Shown one piece after another: positions 26,345 to 34,673 of a DNA stretch of 38,124 nt (position 1 is its first letter; each line of letters starts with the position of its first letter). The translations under genes and the position numbers were made by a program. Source of the DNA: an uncultured Marinoscillum sp. (lineage in GTDB: Bacteria; Bacteroidota; Bacteroidia; Cytophagales; MED-G16); contig CACOMW010000014.1 of NCBI GenBank assembly GCA_902628365.1, positions 1 through 38,124 of the forward strand, in the 5' to 3' direction. The notes beneath the pieces are model-generated. The model did no database searches. It saw only the letters and a list, made by a program, of their open reading frames with translations, and was not told the origin of the DNA.

Positions 26345-26980
26345 TTAACTAAGTCGTCTTTTATATTTATTAAAATCATTTAATAAAAAGTTGCTAAGCT
26401 TAGTCACTGATAATTCAATGCTTTTATTATTATTAATTATCAAGTTAGATGCATTTTTATAAGGCTTAGTAAATTTTTTAAAAGCAGGTATAACATGGTT
26501 TTTGTATCTATACTCCACATCATTTTTATCATAACCTCTTTCATGTAGATCCCTATTTAGCCTTCTTTTTATCATAAGATTTAACTCTGCATCTATAAAA
26601 ACTCTTGAGTTAAACAAATTATTTATTTTTTTATAATGAAAAACAAATAATCCTTCAACTATAATTATTGGATTGGATATGATTTCTTTTTTGTTAGATT
26701 TCAATTTTGGATTATTATAATTATACTCAAAATATTCAATATTTTTCCCTGAAATTAGTTTGGAAATATCATCATAAAATTTTTTTTCATCAATCGATTC
26801 TGGCAAATCAAAATTGTGAAAGCCATTTAAATCAATTAATTGAGATTCCCTTTTTTTATAATAGTTATCCTGAGAAATTATTGAAACTAAATTGCTGTTT
26901 ATTTTATCAGATAGTTTTTTCAAAATCTCAGATTTGCCAGAGCCACTACAACCAGAAATACCTAAAACATATCTTTTCAT
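26345..26980 (-). CDS. udk: uridine kinase
   Basis: This 211-residue P-loop kinase has Walker A GCSGSGKSE (about 10-18), SQDNYYKK, HNFDLPESID, EGLFVFHYK and RRLNRDLHERG. This pattern is that of uridine/cytidine kinases of the pyrimidine salvage pathway (UMP or CMP formation in the cytoplasm). The length is usual for the family. It starts 4 nt after the rdgB stop and ends the minus-strand run beginning at nrnA, so it is probably part of that operon. A phosphoribulokinase relative is less likely because of the Udk-type HNFDLPESID motif. Confidence 0.9.
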   Translation of the reverse strand: MKRYVLGISGCSGSGKSEILKKLSDKINSNLVSIISQDNYYKKRESQLIDLNGFHNFDLPESIDEKKFYDDISKLISGKNIEYFEYNYNNPKLKSNKKEIISNPIIIVEGLFVFHYKKINNLFNSRVFIDAELNLMIKRRLNRDLHERGYDKNDVEYRYKNHVIPAFKKFTKPYKNASNLIINNNKSIELSVTKLSNFLLNDFNKYKRRLS

Positions 26981-26984
26981 AAAA

Positions 26985-27557
26985 TTAATTATTAATTAAA
27001 AACGTATTTAACTTATGAATTGCTTTTTTTCTATGAGAAATTTTATTTTTATCTTCTCCAGTCATTTGAGCAAAAGTTAAATTATAACCCTCAGGTATAA
27101 AAATTGAATCGTAGCCAAAACCAAACTTTCCAATTGGTTGAGATGAAATTGTTCCTCTAATAGACCCATCAAAAAAATAAACTTTTGATTTTAAATATAA
27201 AGTTACGATCGTTCTAAATTGAGCATTTCTATTCGTAGAGTTCTTCATTTTTTTTAAAACTAAATTAATATTATCCGTTGAATTACTTCTATTACCTGCA
27301 TATCTAGCTGAATAAACACCTGGTTCTCCATTTAAAGATTCTATTTCCAATCCTGTATCATCTGCAAAACAATCTATATTAAAGTTATCATAAATACATT
27401 TTGCCTTCAATTGAGAGTTTTCTTTTAATGAAGATCCTGTTTCAGGAATTTCTTTATTAAAGCCAATATCTTCTAATGAAATGATTTCAATATTTTTTAA
27501 GATTGAAGAAACCTCTAGAAGTTTATTCTTATTATTTGAAACAAAACATAGTTTCAT
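26985..27557 (-). CDS. rdgB: non-canonical purine NTP pyrophosphatase (RdgB/HAM1)
   Basis: This 190-residue protein begins with the HAM1 signature FVSNNKNKLLEVSSIL and continues with ETGSSLKENSQLKA, FADDTGLEIESLNGEPGVYS, GFGYDSIFIPEGY and FAQMTGEDKNKISHRKKA. It removes dITP, XTP and related damaged nucleotides from the cytoplasmic pool. All core motifs are intact and the length is normal. Its start overlaps the stop of the upstream FKBP-like gene by 1 nt (TAATG), and udk follows after 4 nt. Confidence 0.95.
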   Translation of the reverse strand: MKLCFVSNNKNKLLEVSSILKNIEIISLEDIGFNKEIPETGSSLKENSQLKAKCIYDNFNIDCFADDTGLEIESLNGEPGVYSARYAGNRSNSTDNINLVLKKMKNSTNRNAQFRTIVTLYLKSKVYFFDGSIRGTISSQPIGKFGFGYDSIFIPEGYNLTFAQMTGEDKNKISHRKKAIHKLNTFLINN

Positions 27558-28186
27558 TACTTTCTGATTTTGAGAAGATGAATCTCGAATATCAAAACAG
27601 AATTCCCTGGTATTACAGGAAAATTAATATTTCCATCTTTTCCATATGCAGTTCCTGAAGGTAGTATTATAGTGAATTTTCCATTTTCATCAACAAAAGG
27701 CATAATTTTTCCAATTGATTTTTTTAAATGATCAATTAATGACAAATATCCATGAAATGAGTTGAACCCAAAATATCTTCCATCGGTTGTATAAGTAAAA
27801 GCAATCGGAGCATATTCATTTGTATTAATATAAATATCATAGGATTCTGCAACTAATTTACTGTTTGTATCAAAAATTGCGAAAATGGTATCATTCATAT
27901 AATAACCATTAATATTAAATGAAAGAATATTATTATTTTCAGGAAAAATATCATTTCCTTTCTTAGTAATAGAATATTTAATTCCATTATCTATTGTAAT
28001 AACATTTTTTAAATCAACACTATCAATATAATTATCAATTAAAACTGCATCTTTAGAAATCTGATTTATAGAATCTAATTTTATTTTTTCTGGATCTTCA
28101 ACTTCAACATATTCTATATCTAAATCACATGAAAAAAATGAAATGAATAAGGTTAAAATAAAAAGATGTATATTTTTAAGCATCAT
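27557..28186 (-). CDS. degenerate FKBP-like lipoprotein
   Basis: This 209-residue protein has a lipoprotein signal (hydrophobic residues 6-18, lipobox SFFSC). The C-terminal half resembles FKBP-type prolyl isomerases only in parts: FTIILPSGTAYGKDGN, then IPGNSVLIFEIHLLKI. The active-site elements in its two neighbours (VHYxG, FD, VIxGW) are missing, so it is probably not a normal isomerase. A chaperone or structural role is possible but unproved. The start overlaps the upstream gene by 4 nt (ATGA), and ATG at 28183 is an alternative. It likely arose by duplication within this cluster. Confidence 0.8.
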   Translation of the reverse strand: MMLKNIHLFILTLFISFFSCDLDIEYVEVEDPEKIKLDSINQISKDAVLIDNYIDSVDLKNVITIDNGIKYSITKKGNDIFPENNNILSFNINGYYMNDTIFAIFDTNSKLVAESYDIYINTNEYAPIAFTYTTDGRYFGFNSFHGYLSLIDHLKKSIGKIMPFVDENGKFTIILPSGTAYGKDGNINFPVIPGNSVLIFEIHLLKIRK

Positions 28187-28692
28187 TTTACATCTACTAA
28201 GTCAATTGCAAAAACTAATACGGAATTTGGAGGAATCGTACTAGAGCTTGGGGGAGATTTACCATAACCCAATGAAGAGGGAAGTAAAAAAATACCAGAT
28301 CCTTCTTTATCTAATAATCTAGTTCCTTCCTCCCATCCTTGAATTACAACACCTTGTCCTAATATAAATTCAAATGGAAGATCGGAGTTACTTTTATCAA
28401 ATTGTTGACCGTTCAAAAATTGACCAACGTAGTGAACATATAATGTATCACCCAAAGTAGGATATTTTCCTGTTCCTGATTCCGTTATTTTATAATGTAA
28501 TCCACTGGAGGTTTCCAAGAATCCAGATAAATTATTTTCTTTTATGTACCCCTTGATTCTGCTAATATCATAAGCTAATTGTTCCGATGAAGTCCTTGAA
28601 ATAACATCATTTCCTTCTTCACATGTAAGTAGAAAAAAAATAATGATAATTAAAGAAAAACTTTTTAAGATATGAATAATTAACCTATTCAT
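28183..28692 (-). CDS. FKBP-type peptidyl-prolyl isomerase lipoprotein (GldI-like)
   Basis: This 169-residue protein has an N-terminal hydrophobic segment and lipobox (FLLTC, Cys about 24), so it is a periplasm-facing lipoprotein. A complete FKBP domain (about 65-169) keeps the pocket residues: VHYVGQFLNGQQFDKS, PFEFILGQGVVIQGWEEG, LPSSLGYG and IPPNSVLVFAIDLV. It should speed proline isomerisation in exported proteins. In gliding Flavobacteriia the lipoprotein GldI is of this type and, from memory, sits near the same DHH phosphoesterase, but GldI identity is not proven. It starts 5 nt after the 301-residue FKBP gene. Confidence 0.88.
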   Translation of the reverse strand: MNRLIIHILKSFSLIIIIFFLLTCEEGNDVISRTSSEQLAYDISRIKGYIKENNLSGFLETSSGLHYKITESGTGKYPTLGDTLYVHYVGQFLNGQQFDKSNSDLPFEFILGQGVVIQGWEEGTRLLDKEGSGIFLLPSSLGYGKSPPSSSTIPPNSVLVFAIDLVDVK

Positions 28693-28697
28693 TTGAC

Positions 28698-29603
28698 TTA
28701 TTCAAAATCAATTAATTCAACTTCAAATATTAAAATTGCATTACCTGGTATTACTCCGCCAGCACCATTTGGACCATAAGCAAGAGGGCTAGGTATATAT
28801 AAAGTTCCCTTTGCACCTTTACTTAGATACCCTATTCCTTCATCCCATCCTGGTATTACCATTCCTACTCCTAATTCAAAAGAAAATGGTTCACCTCTAT
28901 CATAAGAAGAATCAAACTTCTGACCCTCCAATAATGTTCCATTATAATGTACTATAACTTTAGAGCCAACAGAAGGTTTATTTCCATCTCCTTTCTCAGT
29001 TATTACATATCTTAAACCTGATTCGGTTTTAACGGCATCAATATTATTTGATTTTAAATAATTATCTAAGATTTCTAAATCAACAGATAATTGGTTTTCA
29101 TTTTGTTTATTCATTTCACTTTGCATTTTTTCAAATTGGTTTTTTTGATATTCTTGAAATTCATCTTTATTCATTATTTCTGTTATTCCACAATAAAATG
29201 TTAAAGGCTTCAGTTTAATTGAATCTGGAATAGAACCAGCAGAAGGAGAATTTGCATAAAAATCTTCAGTAGAAATATCAAATGTAACACTATCTCCTTT
29301 CTTTAATAAATTTATTACTTCATAAATTATGCCATTATATTCCCAGGTAGAATCTTTCATTAAAACTACTGGGTCATCTCCAACTTTTCTAAGCAATTCT
29401 GTGCCCTCATGGTCTTTATATACTAAATTAAAAATAATTATCTCTCCGTCTTCCAGATTTTTTCCTTCACCTTTTTTAAAATAATTAACTTCTATTCCAC
29501 TTGAAGTTGTTTGTACAGACCTAGTATTAGTAATAATTGAATAAAAAATTAAAACTGTTACAACTAAAACCAAAAAGTAAGGTAGGTTTTTTATAGGATT
29601 CAT
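28698..29603 (-). CDS. two-domain FKBP-type peptidyl-prolyl isomerase
   Basis: This 301-residue protein has an N-terminal membrane segment (about 8-25) without a lipobox. A divergent FKBP-like domain (about 35-145) follows, with DGEIIIFNLVYKD, VINLLKKGDSVTFDIS and LTFYCGITEI. Then come a charged linker (about 148-170) and a canonical FKBP domain (about 195-301) with VHYNGTLLEGQKFDSSYDRG, VIPGWDEGIGYL, LAYGPNGAGG and IPGNAILIFEVELID. Only the C-terminal domain has a full active site. It should act in the periplasm as a membrane-tethered folding factor. It is 18 nt downstream of nrnA and 5 nt upstream of the next FKBP gene. Confidence 0.9.
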   Translation of the reverse strand: MNPIKNLPYFLVLVVTVLIFYSIITNTRSVQTTSSGIEVNYFKKGEGKNLEDGEIIIFNLVYKDHEGTELLRKVGDDPVVLMKDSTWEYNGIIYEVINLLKKGDSVTFDISTEDFYANSPSAGSIPDSIKLKPLTFYCGITEIMNKDEFQEYQKNQFEKMQSEMNKQNENQLSVDLEILDNYLKSNNIDAVKTESGLRYVITEKGDGNKPSVGSKVIVHYNGTLLEGQKFDSSYDRGEPFSFELGVGMVIPGWDEGIGYLSKGAKGTLYIPSPLAYGPNGAGGVIPGNAILIFEVELIDFE

Positions 29604-29621
29604 AAGTAATTAAATTTTATG

Positions 29622-30626
29622 TTAATAAATTAATTTTTGTTTATTTTCTCTAACAAGTTTTAAAAATTTACTTAAAGCTACATCAAGATTTTCATCTAAC
29701 CTTCCTCCAGCAGCATTTTTATGACCACCACCATTAAAATAGTCTTTTGCAAAATCATTAACTGAAAACCTTCCTATTGATCTAAATGAAAACTTAATAA
29801 GTTCCTTCTCTTCTATTATAATTGATGCAAAATTTACATTTTTAATAGAAAGAGCATAATTAACAAGGCCCTCAGTATCTCCTTTTTTATATTTAAATCT
29901 TTTTAAATCATTTCTGGTTAATACAAAATAGGCGGTATTAAATTCTTCTAAAAAATTCAATCGTTTTGAAATAGAAAAACCTAAAAGTTTAAGCTTATTT
30001 ATTGTATTATTATCATAAATCAATCTATGGATTTTATTGATATCTACTCCTCTATCTATTAAGTCAGCTACAATCCTATGAACTTTTGAAGAAGTAGAAG
30101 AAAATTTAAATGAACCGGTATCTGTCATAATTCCTGCATAAAGGCATTCAGAAATAGACTTGTCCAAATCTTTCATAAGATCCATTGCATCAATAAAATC
30201 ATAAATCAATTCACATGTTGCAGCAGCTTTTGAGGAGTGAAGGCTATAATCATAAAAATTTGTTGGATTTGGATGATGGTCAATTAATATTTTTTTTGAT
30301 GAACTCGAACTAATAATATCACCTAGATCAAATATTCTTTCAAGGCTATTAAAATCTAAACAAAAAATTAAATCAGAATCTAAAATGAGCTTTTCTGCCT
30401 TATCTTTCTCCTTATTATATACTATTACATCATTATTTCCTTTCATCCATGTTAAAAAATCAGGATAATCATTAGGGACAATTACATTTACTTTGTGTTT
30501 TTGTTTTATCAAAAAATTATATAGCCCCAAAGATGATCCTAATGCATCAGCATCAGGGTTGAAATGTGTAGTAATTACTATATTTCTTTTTTTAGATAAT
30601 ATGTTTTTTAACTCCTTAATATCAAT
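29622..30626 (-). CDS. nrnA: DHH/DHHA1 phosphoesterase (NrnA-type oligoribonuclease / pAp phosphatase), probable ATT start
   Basis: The protein has both halves of the NrnA family: a DHH domain (FNPDADALGSSLG, FCLDF, IDHHPNP, and GIMTDTGSFKFS) and a DHHA1 domain with FNGGGHKNAAGG. NrnA degrades short RNA oligomers and dephosphorylates pAp. The first recognisable initiator in this frame is TTG at 30530, but that start would remove the first metal-binding motif (NPDADA). The frame stays open to a TAA at 30633-30635 and encodes the expected N terminus (DIKELKNILSKK) without any ATG, GTG or TTG. I therefore start it at ATT 30626, giving 334 residues, a normal length. An AAGGAG at 30612-30617 lies 9 nt before an in-frame ATA at 30602, an alternative. 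A sequencing error is also possible. Confidence 0.83.
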   Translation of the reverse strand: MDIKELKNILSKKRNIVITTHFNPDADALGSSLGLYNFLIKQKHKVNVIVPNDYPDFLTWMKGNNDVIVYNKEKDKAEKLILDSDLIFCLDFNSLERIFDLGDIISSSSSKKILIDHHPNPTNFYDYSLHSSKAAATCELIYDFIDAMDLMKDLDKSISECLYAGIMTDTGSFKFSSTSSKVHRIVADLIDRGVDINKIHRLIYDNNTINKLKLLGFSISKRLNFLEEFNTAYFVLTRNDLKRFKYKKGDTEGLVNYALSIKNVNFASIIIEEKELIKFSFRSIGRFSVNDFAKDYFNGGGHKNAAGGRLDENLDVALSKFLKLVRENKQKLIY

Positions 30627-30679
30627 ATATTTTTAGCTTGCAAAAGTCGTATAATTTTTTTTTAAAAAAAAATTTTTTT

Positions 30680-30708
30680 TTGAGTCAAGATTAAAATCAT
30701 AATATAAT
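30680..30708 (+). promoter_or_regulatory. candidate promoter of ndk
   Basis: TTGAGT (30680-30685) and TATAAT (30703-30708) are separated by 17 nt and lie 45 nt upstream of the ndk start. This resembles a sigma-70 promoter more than the Bacteroidota TAnnTTTG type; an overlapping TATATTTA at 30708-30715 is a one-mismatch version of the latter. The surrounding A/T runs make chance matches likely. Confidence 0.3.
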
Positions 30709-30753
30709 ATATTTAAATAAATTTTTTAAAAATATTTTAAAAGGTAATTTGTC

Positions 30754-31161
30754 ATGGAAACAAATAAAACATTTACAATAATCAAGCCTGACGCTTTTAA
30801 AAAAAAATATAGCGGGGCAATAATTAAACAAATAGAAGATAGTGGTTTTCAAATAACAAATATGAAGTTAATAAGCTTAACTAAAGAGCTTGCTGAAAAG
30901 TTTTATTCTATACATAAAGAAAAGCCATTTTTTACTAACCTTTGTGAATACATGTGTTCAGGACCAATAATTGTAATGTCTTTGAAAAAAGATAATGCTG
31001 TTGAGGACTTTAGAAAATTAATTGGTTCAACAGATCCAGAAAAAGCAGAGGAAGGAACTATTAGGAAGTTATATGCTACATCTATAGAAGCTAATGCTAT
31101 TCATGGATCCGATTCTGACGATAATGCCAAAATTGAAAGTGACTTTTTTTTTAAGAGTTAA
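30754..31161 (+). CDS. ndk: nucleoside-diphosphate kinase
   Basis: This 135-residue protein is a complete NDP kinase, which transfers the gamma-phosphate of ATP to NDPs in the cytoplasm. It has TIIKPDAFKKK at the N terminus, the IGSTDPEKAEEGTIRKLY nucleotide-binding region, and the phosphorylated histidine in the C-terminal NAIHGSDSDDNAKIE. The length is normal. It is divergent from nrnA, with a 127-bp A/T-rich gap holding a possible promoter. Its last 11 nt overlap the end of the convergent scpA. Confidence 0.96.
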   Translation: METNKTFTIIKPDAFKKKYSGAIIKQIEDSGFQITNMKLISLTKELAEKFYSIHKEKPFFTNLCEYMCSGPIIVMSLKKDNAVEDFRKLIGSTDPEKAEEGTIRKLYATSIEANAIHGSDSDDNAKIESDFFFKS

Positions 31162-31885
31162 AGCTCAACCAAAAATTATTTAACCCATGCCCGATTGATA
31201 CCAATACTTTAGAGCTTTGTATCAAATCTAATATTGCTAAGAAATTATATATCACTAAAATTTTTAAGGGGTTTTTTTCAATTAAATCTGAAAAAGCTAT
31301 TTTATTTTTTAACTTAATTAAATTCAAAATATATTTTTTTTGTTTCTCTATTGTATATGGATACTGCATAATTTCATGAGATTTAATGCTTTTTTCATTA
31401 TTTAGCTTGTTGATTGCATTATTAAATACTGTCAACAATTTGTAAAGATTTACATCTTGTAACTCTATTTCTATATTACTTTTTGAAGCTATTGTCTTTA
31501 TTTCATCATACAAATTTCCTCTAATATGTTTTTCGCTTCTATATTTCTCAAAGCTCTTAAAATCTTCTACTACCGATTTAAATTTTTTATATTCCAATAA
31601 ATGTTTTACTAATTCATCTCTAGGGTCAACTTCATTTCCATCTTCGTCCATCATTAATCTTGGTAATAGCATTTTTGATTTTATTCTCATCAAGGTAGCA
31701 GCGACTACAATAAACTCACTAGCTACCTCTATGTTCATACTCTCTAAATTTTCGATATAATCGAGAAAATCTTTTGTAATTGTAGCTATTGGTATATCTT
31801 TAATATCTATCTCATCTCTTTCTATAAAAAAAAGTAATAAGTCAAATGGGCCTTCAAAAAGAGGTATCTTAATTTTATAACTCAA
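31151..31885 (-). CDS. scpA: segregation and condensation protein A
   Basis: This 244-residue protein has the ScpA (kleisin) signature at its N terminus: FEGPFDLLLFFIERDEIDI (about 10-28), SEFIVVAATLMRIKSKMLLP (about 61-80) and a winged-helix-like C terminus (KIAFSDLIEKNPLKILVIYNFLAIL). ScpA links the SMC ATPase heads in the condensin complex that compacts and separates chromosomes. scpB and smc are not in the window. It is convergent with ndk (11-nt overlap of the coding ends) and divergent from dxs. Confidence 0.92.
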   Translation of the reverse strand: MSYKIKIPLFEGPFDLLLFFIERDEIDIKDIPIATITKDFLDYIENLESMNIEVASEFIVVAATLMRIKSKMLLPRLMMDEDGNEVDPRDELVKHLLEYKKFKSVVEDFKSFEKYRSEKHIRGNLYDEIKTIASKSNIEIELQDVNLYKLLTVFNNAINKLNNEKSIKSHEIMQYPYTIEKQKKYILNLIKLKNKIAFSDLIEKNPLKILVIYNFLAILDLIQSSKVLVSIGHGLNNFWLSFNS

Positions 31886-31981
31886 CTTAGTTTAATTCGT
31901 TTAAGTTTAACATAAATATAAATACTTCTTTCTTATAAAAATTATAGATTTACAAACTATTATTTAAATTAAATTAAACTG

Positions 31982-33883
31982 ATGCATAATAAAGCTGGTA
32001 AGATATTATCAAAAGTTAATTTGCCAAGTGATCTGAAAAATCTTAGTAATGATGATCTTCATTTACTTTGTAATGAATTAAGAGAATTTATAATAGATAC
32101 TGTTTCAAATTATGGGGGTCACTTTGGTGCTAGTTTGGGAGTAGTTGAATTAACTGTTGCAATACATTATGTCTTTAATGCACCTTATGATCAAATAGTA
32201 TGGGATGTTGGACATCAAGCCTACGGACATAAAATTTTGACTGGTAGAAAAGACAAATTTCATACAAATAGAGTTTATAAAGGGTTATCGGGTTTTCCTA
32301 AAAGATCTGAAAGTGAATATGATACATTTGGAGTTGGACATGCATCAACTTCTATTTCAGCAGCATTAGGAATGGCCACTGCAGCAAATTATAGAAAAGA
32401 AAAAGAAAAAAATCATATAGCTATAATTGGTGATGGAGCACTAACTGGAGGACTCGCATTTGAAGGCATGAATAATTCTGGTGTGTCAAAATCAAATATG
32501 ATAATAATTCTAAATGACAATTGTATGTCAATAGATCCAAATGTTGGAGCATTAAAAAATTATTTAACTAAAATTTCAACATCAGAAACATTTAATAAAA
32601 TTAGAAACGATATATGGAGTGTTTTAGGTATGATGAATAAGTTTGGTCCTAAGGCACAAAAAATTGGAAGAACATTAGAAAAAAGTTTAAAATCATTTGT
32701 TTTAAATCATTCTAATTTATTTGAATCACTAAATCTTAGATATTTTGGTCCAATAGATGGGCATGATTTAGACAAGCTGATTGAAACTTTAAATGATCTT
32801 AAAAAAATTGATGGCCCTAAAATTCTTCATTGTTTGACTCTAAAAGGTAAAGGTTTTGATTTAGCTGAAAAGAATCAAACAAAATGGCATGCAACAGGAA
32901 AATTTGATAAGAGTTCTGGTGAATCTTCTAAAAAAAGTAATATCAAAAAGCCTATAAAATATCAAGATGTATTTGGCAATACTATTGTAGAATTAGCAAA
33001 AAAAAATAAAAAAATAATGGGAATAACACCAGCAATGCCATCAGGATCATCACTTAATATAATGATGAAATCTATGCCTGAAAGGGCTTTTGATGTAGGG
33101 ATTGCTGAACAACATGCTGTTACTTTTAGTGCTGGTTTAGCAACTCAAGGCCTTATCCCTTTTTGTAATATATATAGTACTTTTATGCAAAGAGCTTACG
33201 ATCAAGTTATCCATGACGTTTGCATTCAAAAATTACCAGTCATATTTTGTTTAGATAGAGCTGGGTTTGCTGGATCAGATGGCCCAACTCACCATGGAGC
33301 ATATGACATTGCATATATGAGATGTTTACCAAATATGATTGTTTCTGCTCCTATGAATGAAACTGAATTAAGAAATTTAATGTATACTGCACAATTGCAA
33401 AATACTAATCCATTTACTATTAGATATCCAAGAGGTCCAGGTGTACTTTTAGATTGGCAAACACCTTTTGAGAAAATAGAAACAGGTACAGGAAGAAAAT
33501 TAATCGAAGGAAAAGATCTTGCAATTTTGTCAATTGGACATATAGGAAATTATGTTACTAAAGCTATTGAAGTTCTTAAAAATGATAAAATATTTCCTGG
33601 ACACTTTGATATGAGATTTGTAAAACCATTAGATACTAATCTACTACACAAAATTCTCAAAAAATATAAAAATATAGTTACAGTTGAAGACGGATGTATA
33701 CTAGGGGGATTTGGAAGTGCTATTTTGGAATTTATGGCTAATAATGATTATAAAAATAATATTGTAAGATTAGGAATTCCAGATAAAATCATTGAGCATG
33801 GATCTCAAGATGAATTATACACAGAATGTAATTTTGATACACAAGGAATAATTAAAGCGAGTAAAAAAATATTAAAAAAATAA
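31982..33883 (+). CDS. dxs: 1-deoxy-D-xylulose-5-phosphate synthase
   Basis: This 633-residue thiamine-diphosphate enzyme condenses pyruvate and glyceraldehyde 3-phosphate in the first step of the MEP isoprenoid pathway. Visible motifs are GGHFGASLGVVELTVA (about 43-58), WDVGHQAYGHKILTGR, FGVGHASTSIS, and the cofactor motif GDGALTGGLAFEGMNN followed by NDN. The transketolase half includes DVGIAEQHAVTFSAGLA and CLDRAGFAGSDGPTHHGAYD. The C-terminal domain ends near IPDKIIEHGSQDELY. All are intact and the length is typical. The SDR gene follows after 1 nt, so the three plus-strand genes dxs, SDR and dipeptidase form an operon. Confidence 0.97.
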   Translation: MHNKAGKILSKVNLPSDLKNLSNDDLHLLCNELREFIIDTVSNYGGHFGASLGVVELTVAIHYVFNAPYDQIVWDVGHQAYGHKILTGRKDKFHTNRVYKGLSGFPKRSESEYDTFGVGHASTSISAALGMATAANYRKEKEKNHIAIIGDGALTGGLAFEGMNNSGVSKSNMIIILNDNCMSIDPNVGALKNYLTKISTSETFNKIRNDIWSVLGMMNKFGPKAQKIGRTLEKSLKSFVLNHSNLFESLNLRYFGPIDGHDLDKLIETLNDLKKIDGPKILHCLTLKGKGFDLAEKNQTKWHATGKFDKSSGESSKKSNIKKPIKYQDVFGNTIVELAKKNKKIMGITPAMPSGSSLNIMMKSMPERAFDVGIAEQHAVTFSAGLATQGLIPFCNIYSTFMQRAYDQVIHDVCIQKLPVIFCLDRAGFAGSDGPTHHGAYDIAYMRCLPNMIVSAPMNETELRNLMYTAQLQNTNPFTIRYPRGPGVLLDWQTPFEKIETGTGRKLIEGKDLAILSIGHIGNYVTKAIEVLKNDKIFPGHFDMRFVKPLDTNLLHKILKKYKNIVTVEDGCILGGFGSAILEFMANNDYKNNIVRLGIPDKIIEHGSQDELYTECNFDTQGIIKASKKILKK

Positions 33884-33884
33884 A

Positions 33885-34673
33885 ATGGATCTATCATTAG
33901 AAAATAAGAGAGCTATTGTCTGTGGTAGTACTGATGGTATCGGTAAAGAAATTGCAATTAAATTATCAAAACAAAATGCTAACATAACTCTGCTAGCAAG
34001 AAATGAAAAAAAATTAAAATCTGTTTTAAATTTATTGGATGTATCGCAAAAACAGAAACATGATTATATTGTTGCCGATTTTAATCATCCTGATTTACTG
34101 GAAAAAAAAATAAACAATTATATACTTGATGGAAATATAGCTGAAATTTTAATTAATAATACTGGAGGACCACCTCCAGGAAAAATTATTGAAGCTAAAA
34201 AAGAAGAATTTGATAAATATATTTCAATGCATCTTCATTGCAGTCACATTCTTGTTAAAGCATTATCTCCATTGATGAAAAAGTCTGATTTTGGTAGAAT
34301 AATTAATATTATATCAATATCTGTAAAAGCACCAATACAAAACTTAGGTATTTCGAATACTGTAAGGTGGGGTATGGCAAGTTGGGCAAAAACTTTATCT
34401 TTTGAGCTTGGTAAATTTGGTATAACAGTTAATAATATACTTCCTGGTTTTACATTAACAAATAGATTAAAAGGTTTAATGAAAAATAGATCAGAAATTA
34501 ATAATGTATCTATAAAAAGTATTGAGAATGAATACAAAAAAAATATACCTGCCGAAAGATTTGCTTTACCCAATGAGATTGCAAGTGCTGTTTGTTTTTT
34601 ATGTAGTAAAGAAGCATCATATATTAACGGAATAAATTTACCAATTGATGGTGGTTATTCAGTAAGCCTATGA
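33885..34673 (+). CDS. short-chain dehydrogenase/reductase with unusual active site
   Basis: This 262-residue Rossmann-fold protein has the cofactor motif GSTDGIGKEIA (about 14-24), ARNEKKL, VADFNHPD, a modified NNTGGPPPG in place of NNAG, IINIISIS and the C-terminal IPIDGGYSVSL. Where classical SDRs have YxxxK, this one reads SNTVRWGMASWAKTL, so both the catalytic Tyr and the Lys are replaced. The NNTGGPPPG/SNTVR combination marks a recognisable SDR subgroup, often labelled 3-oxoacyl-ACP reductase by default. I do not assign a substrate, and dehydrogenase activity is uncertain. The stop overlaps the start of the dipeptidase gene (ATGA). Confidence 0.87.
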   Translation: MDLSLENKRAIVCGSTDGIGKEIAIKLSKQNANITLLARNEKKLKSVLNLLDVSQKQKHDYIVADFNHPDLLEKKINNYILDGNIAEILINNTGGPPPGKIIEAKKEEFDKYISMHLHCSHILVKALSPLMKKSDFGRIINIISISVKAPIQNLGISNTVRWGMASWAKTLSFELGKFGITVNNILPGFTLTNRLKGLMKNRSEINNVSIKSIENEYKKNIPAERFALPNEIASAVCFLCSKEASYINGINLPIDGGYSVSL

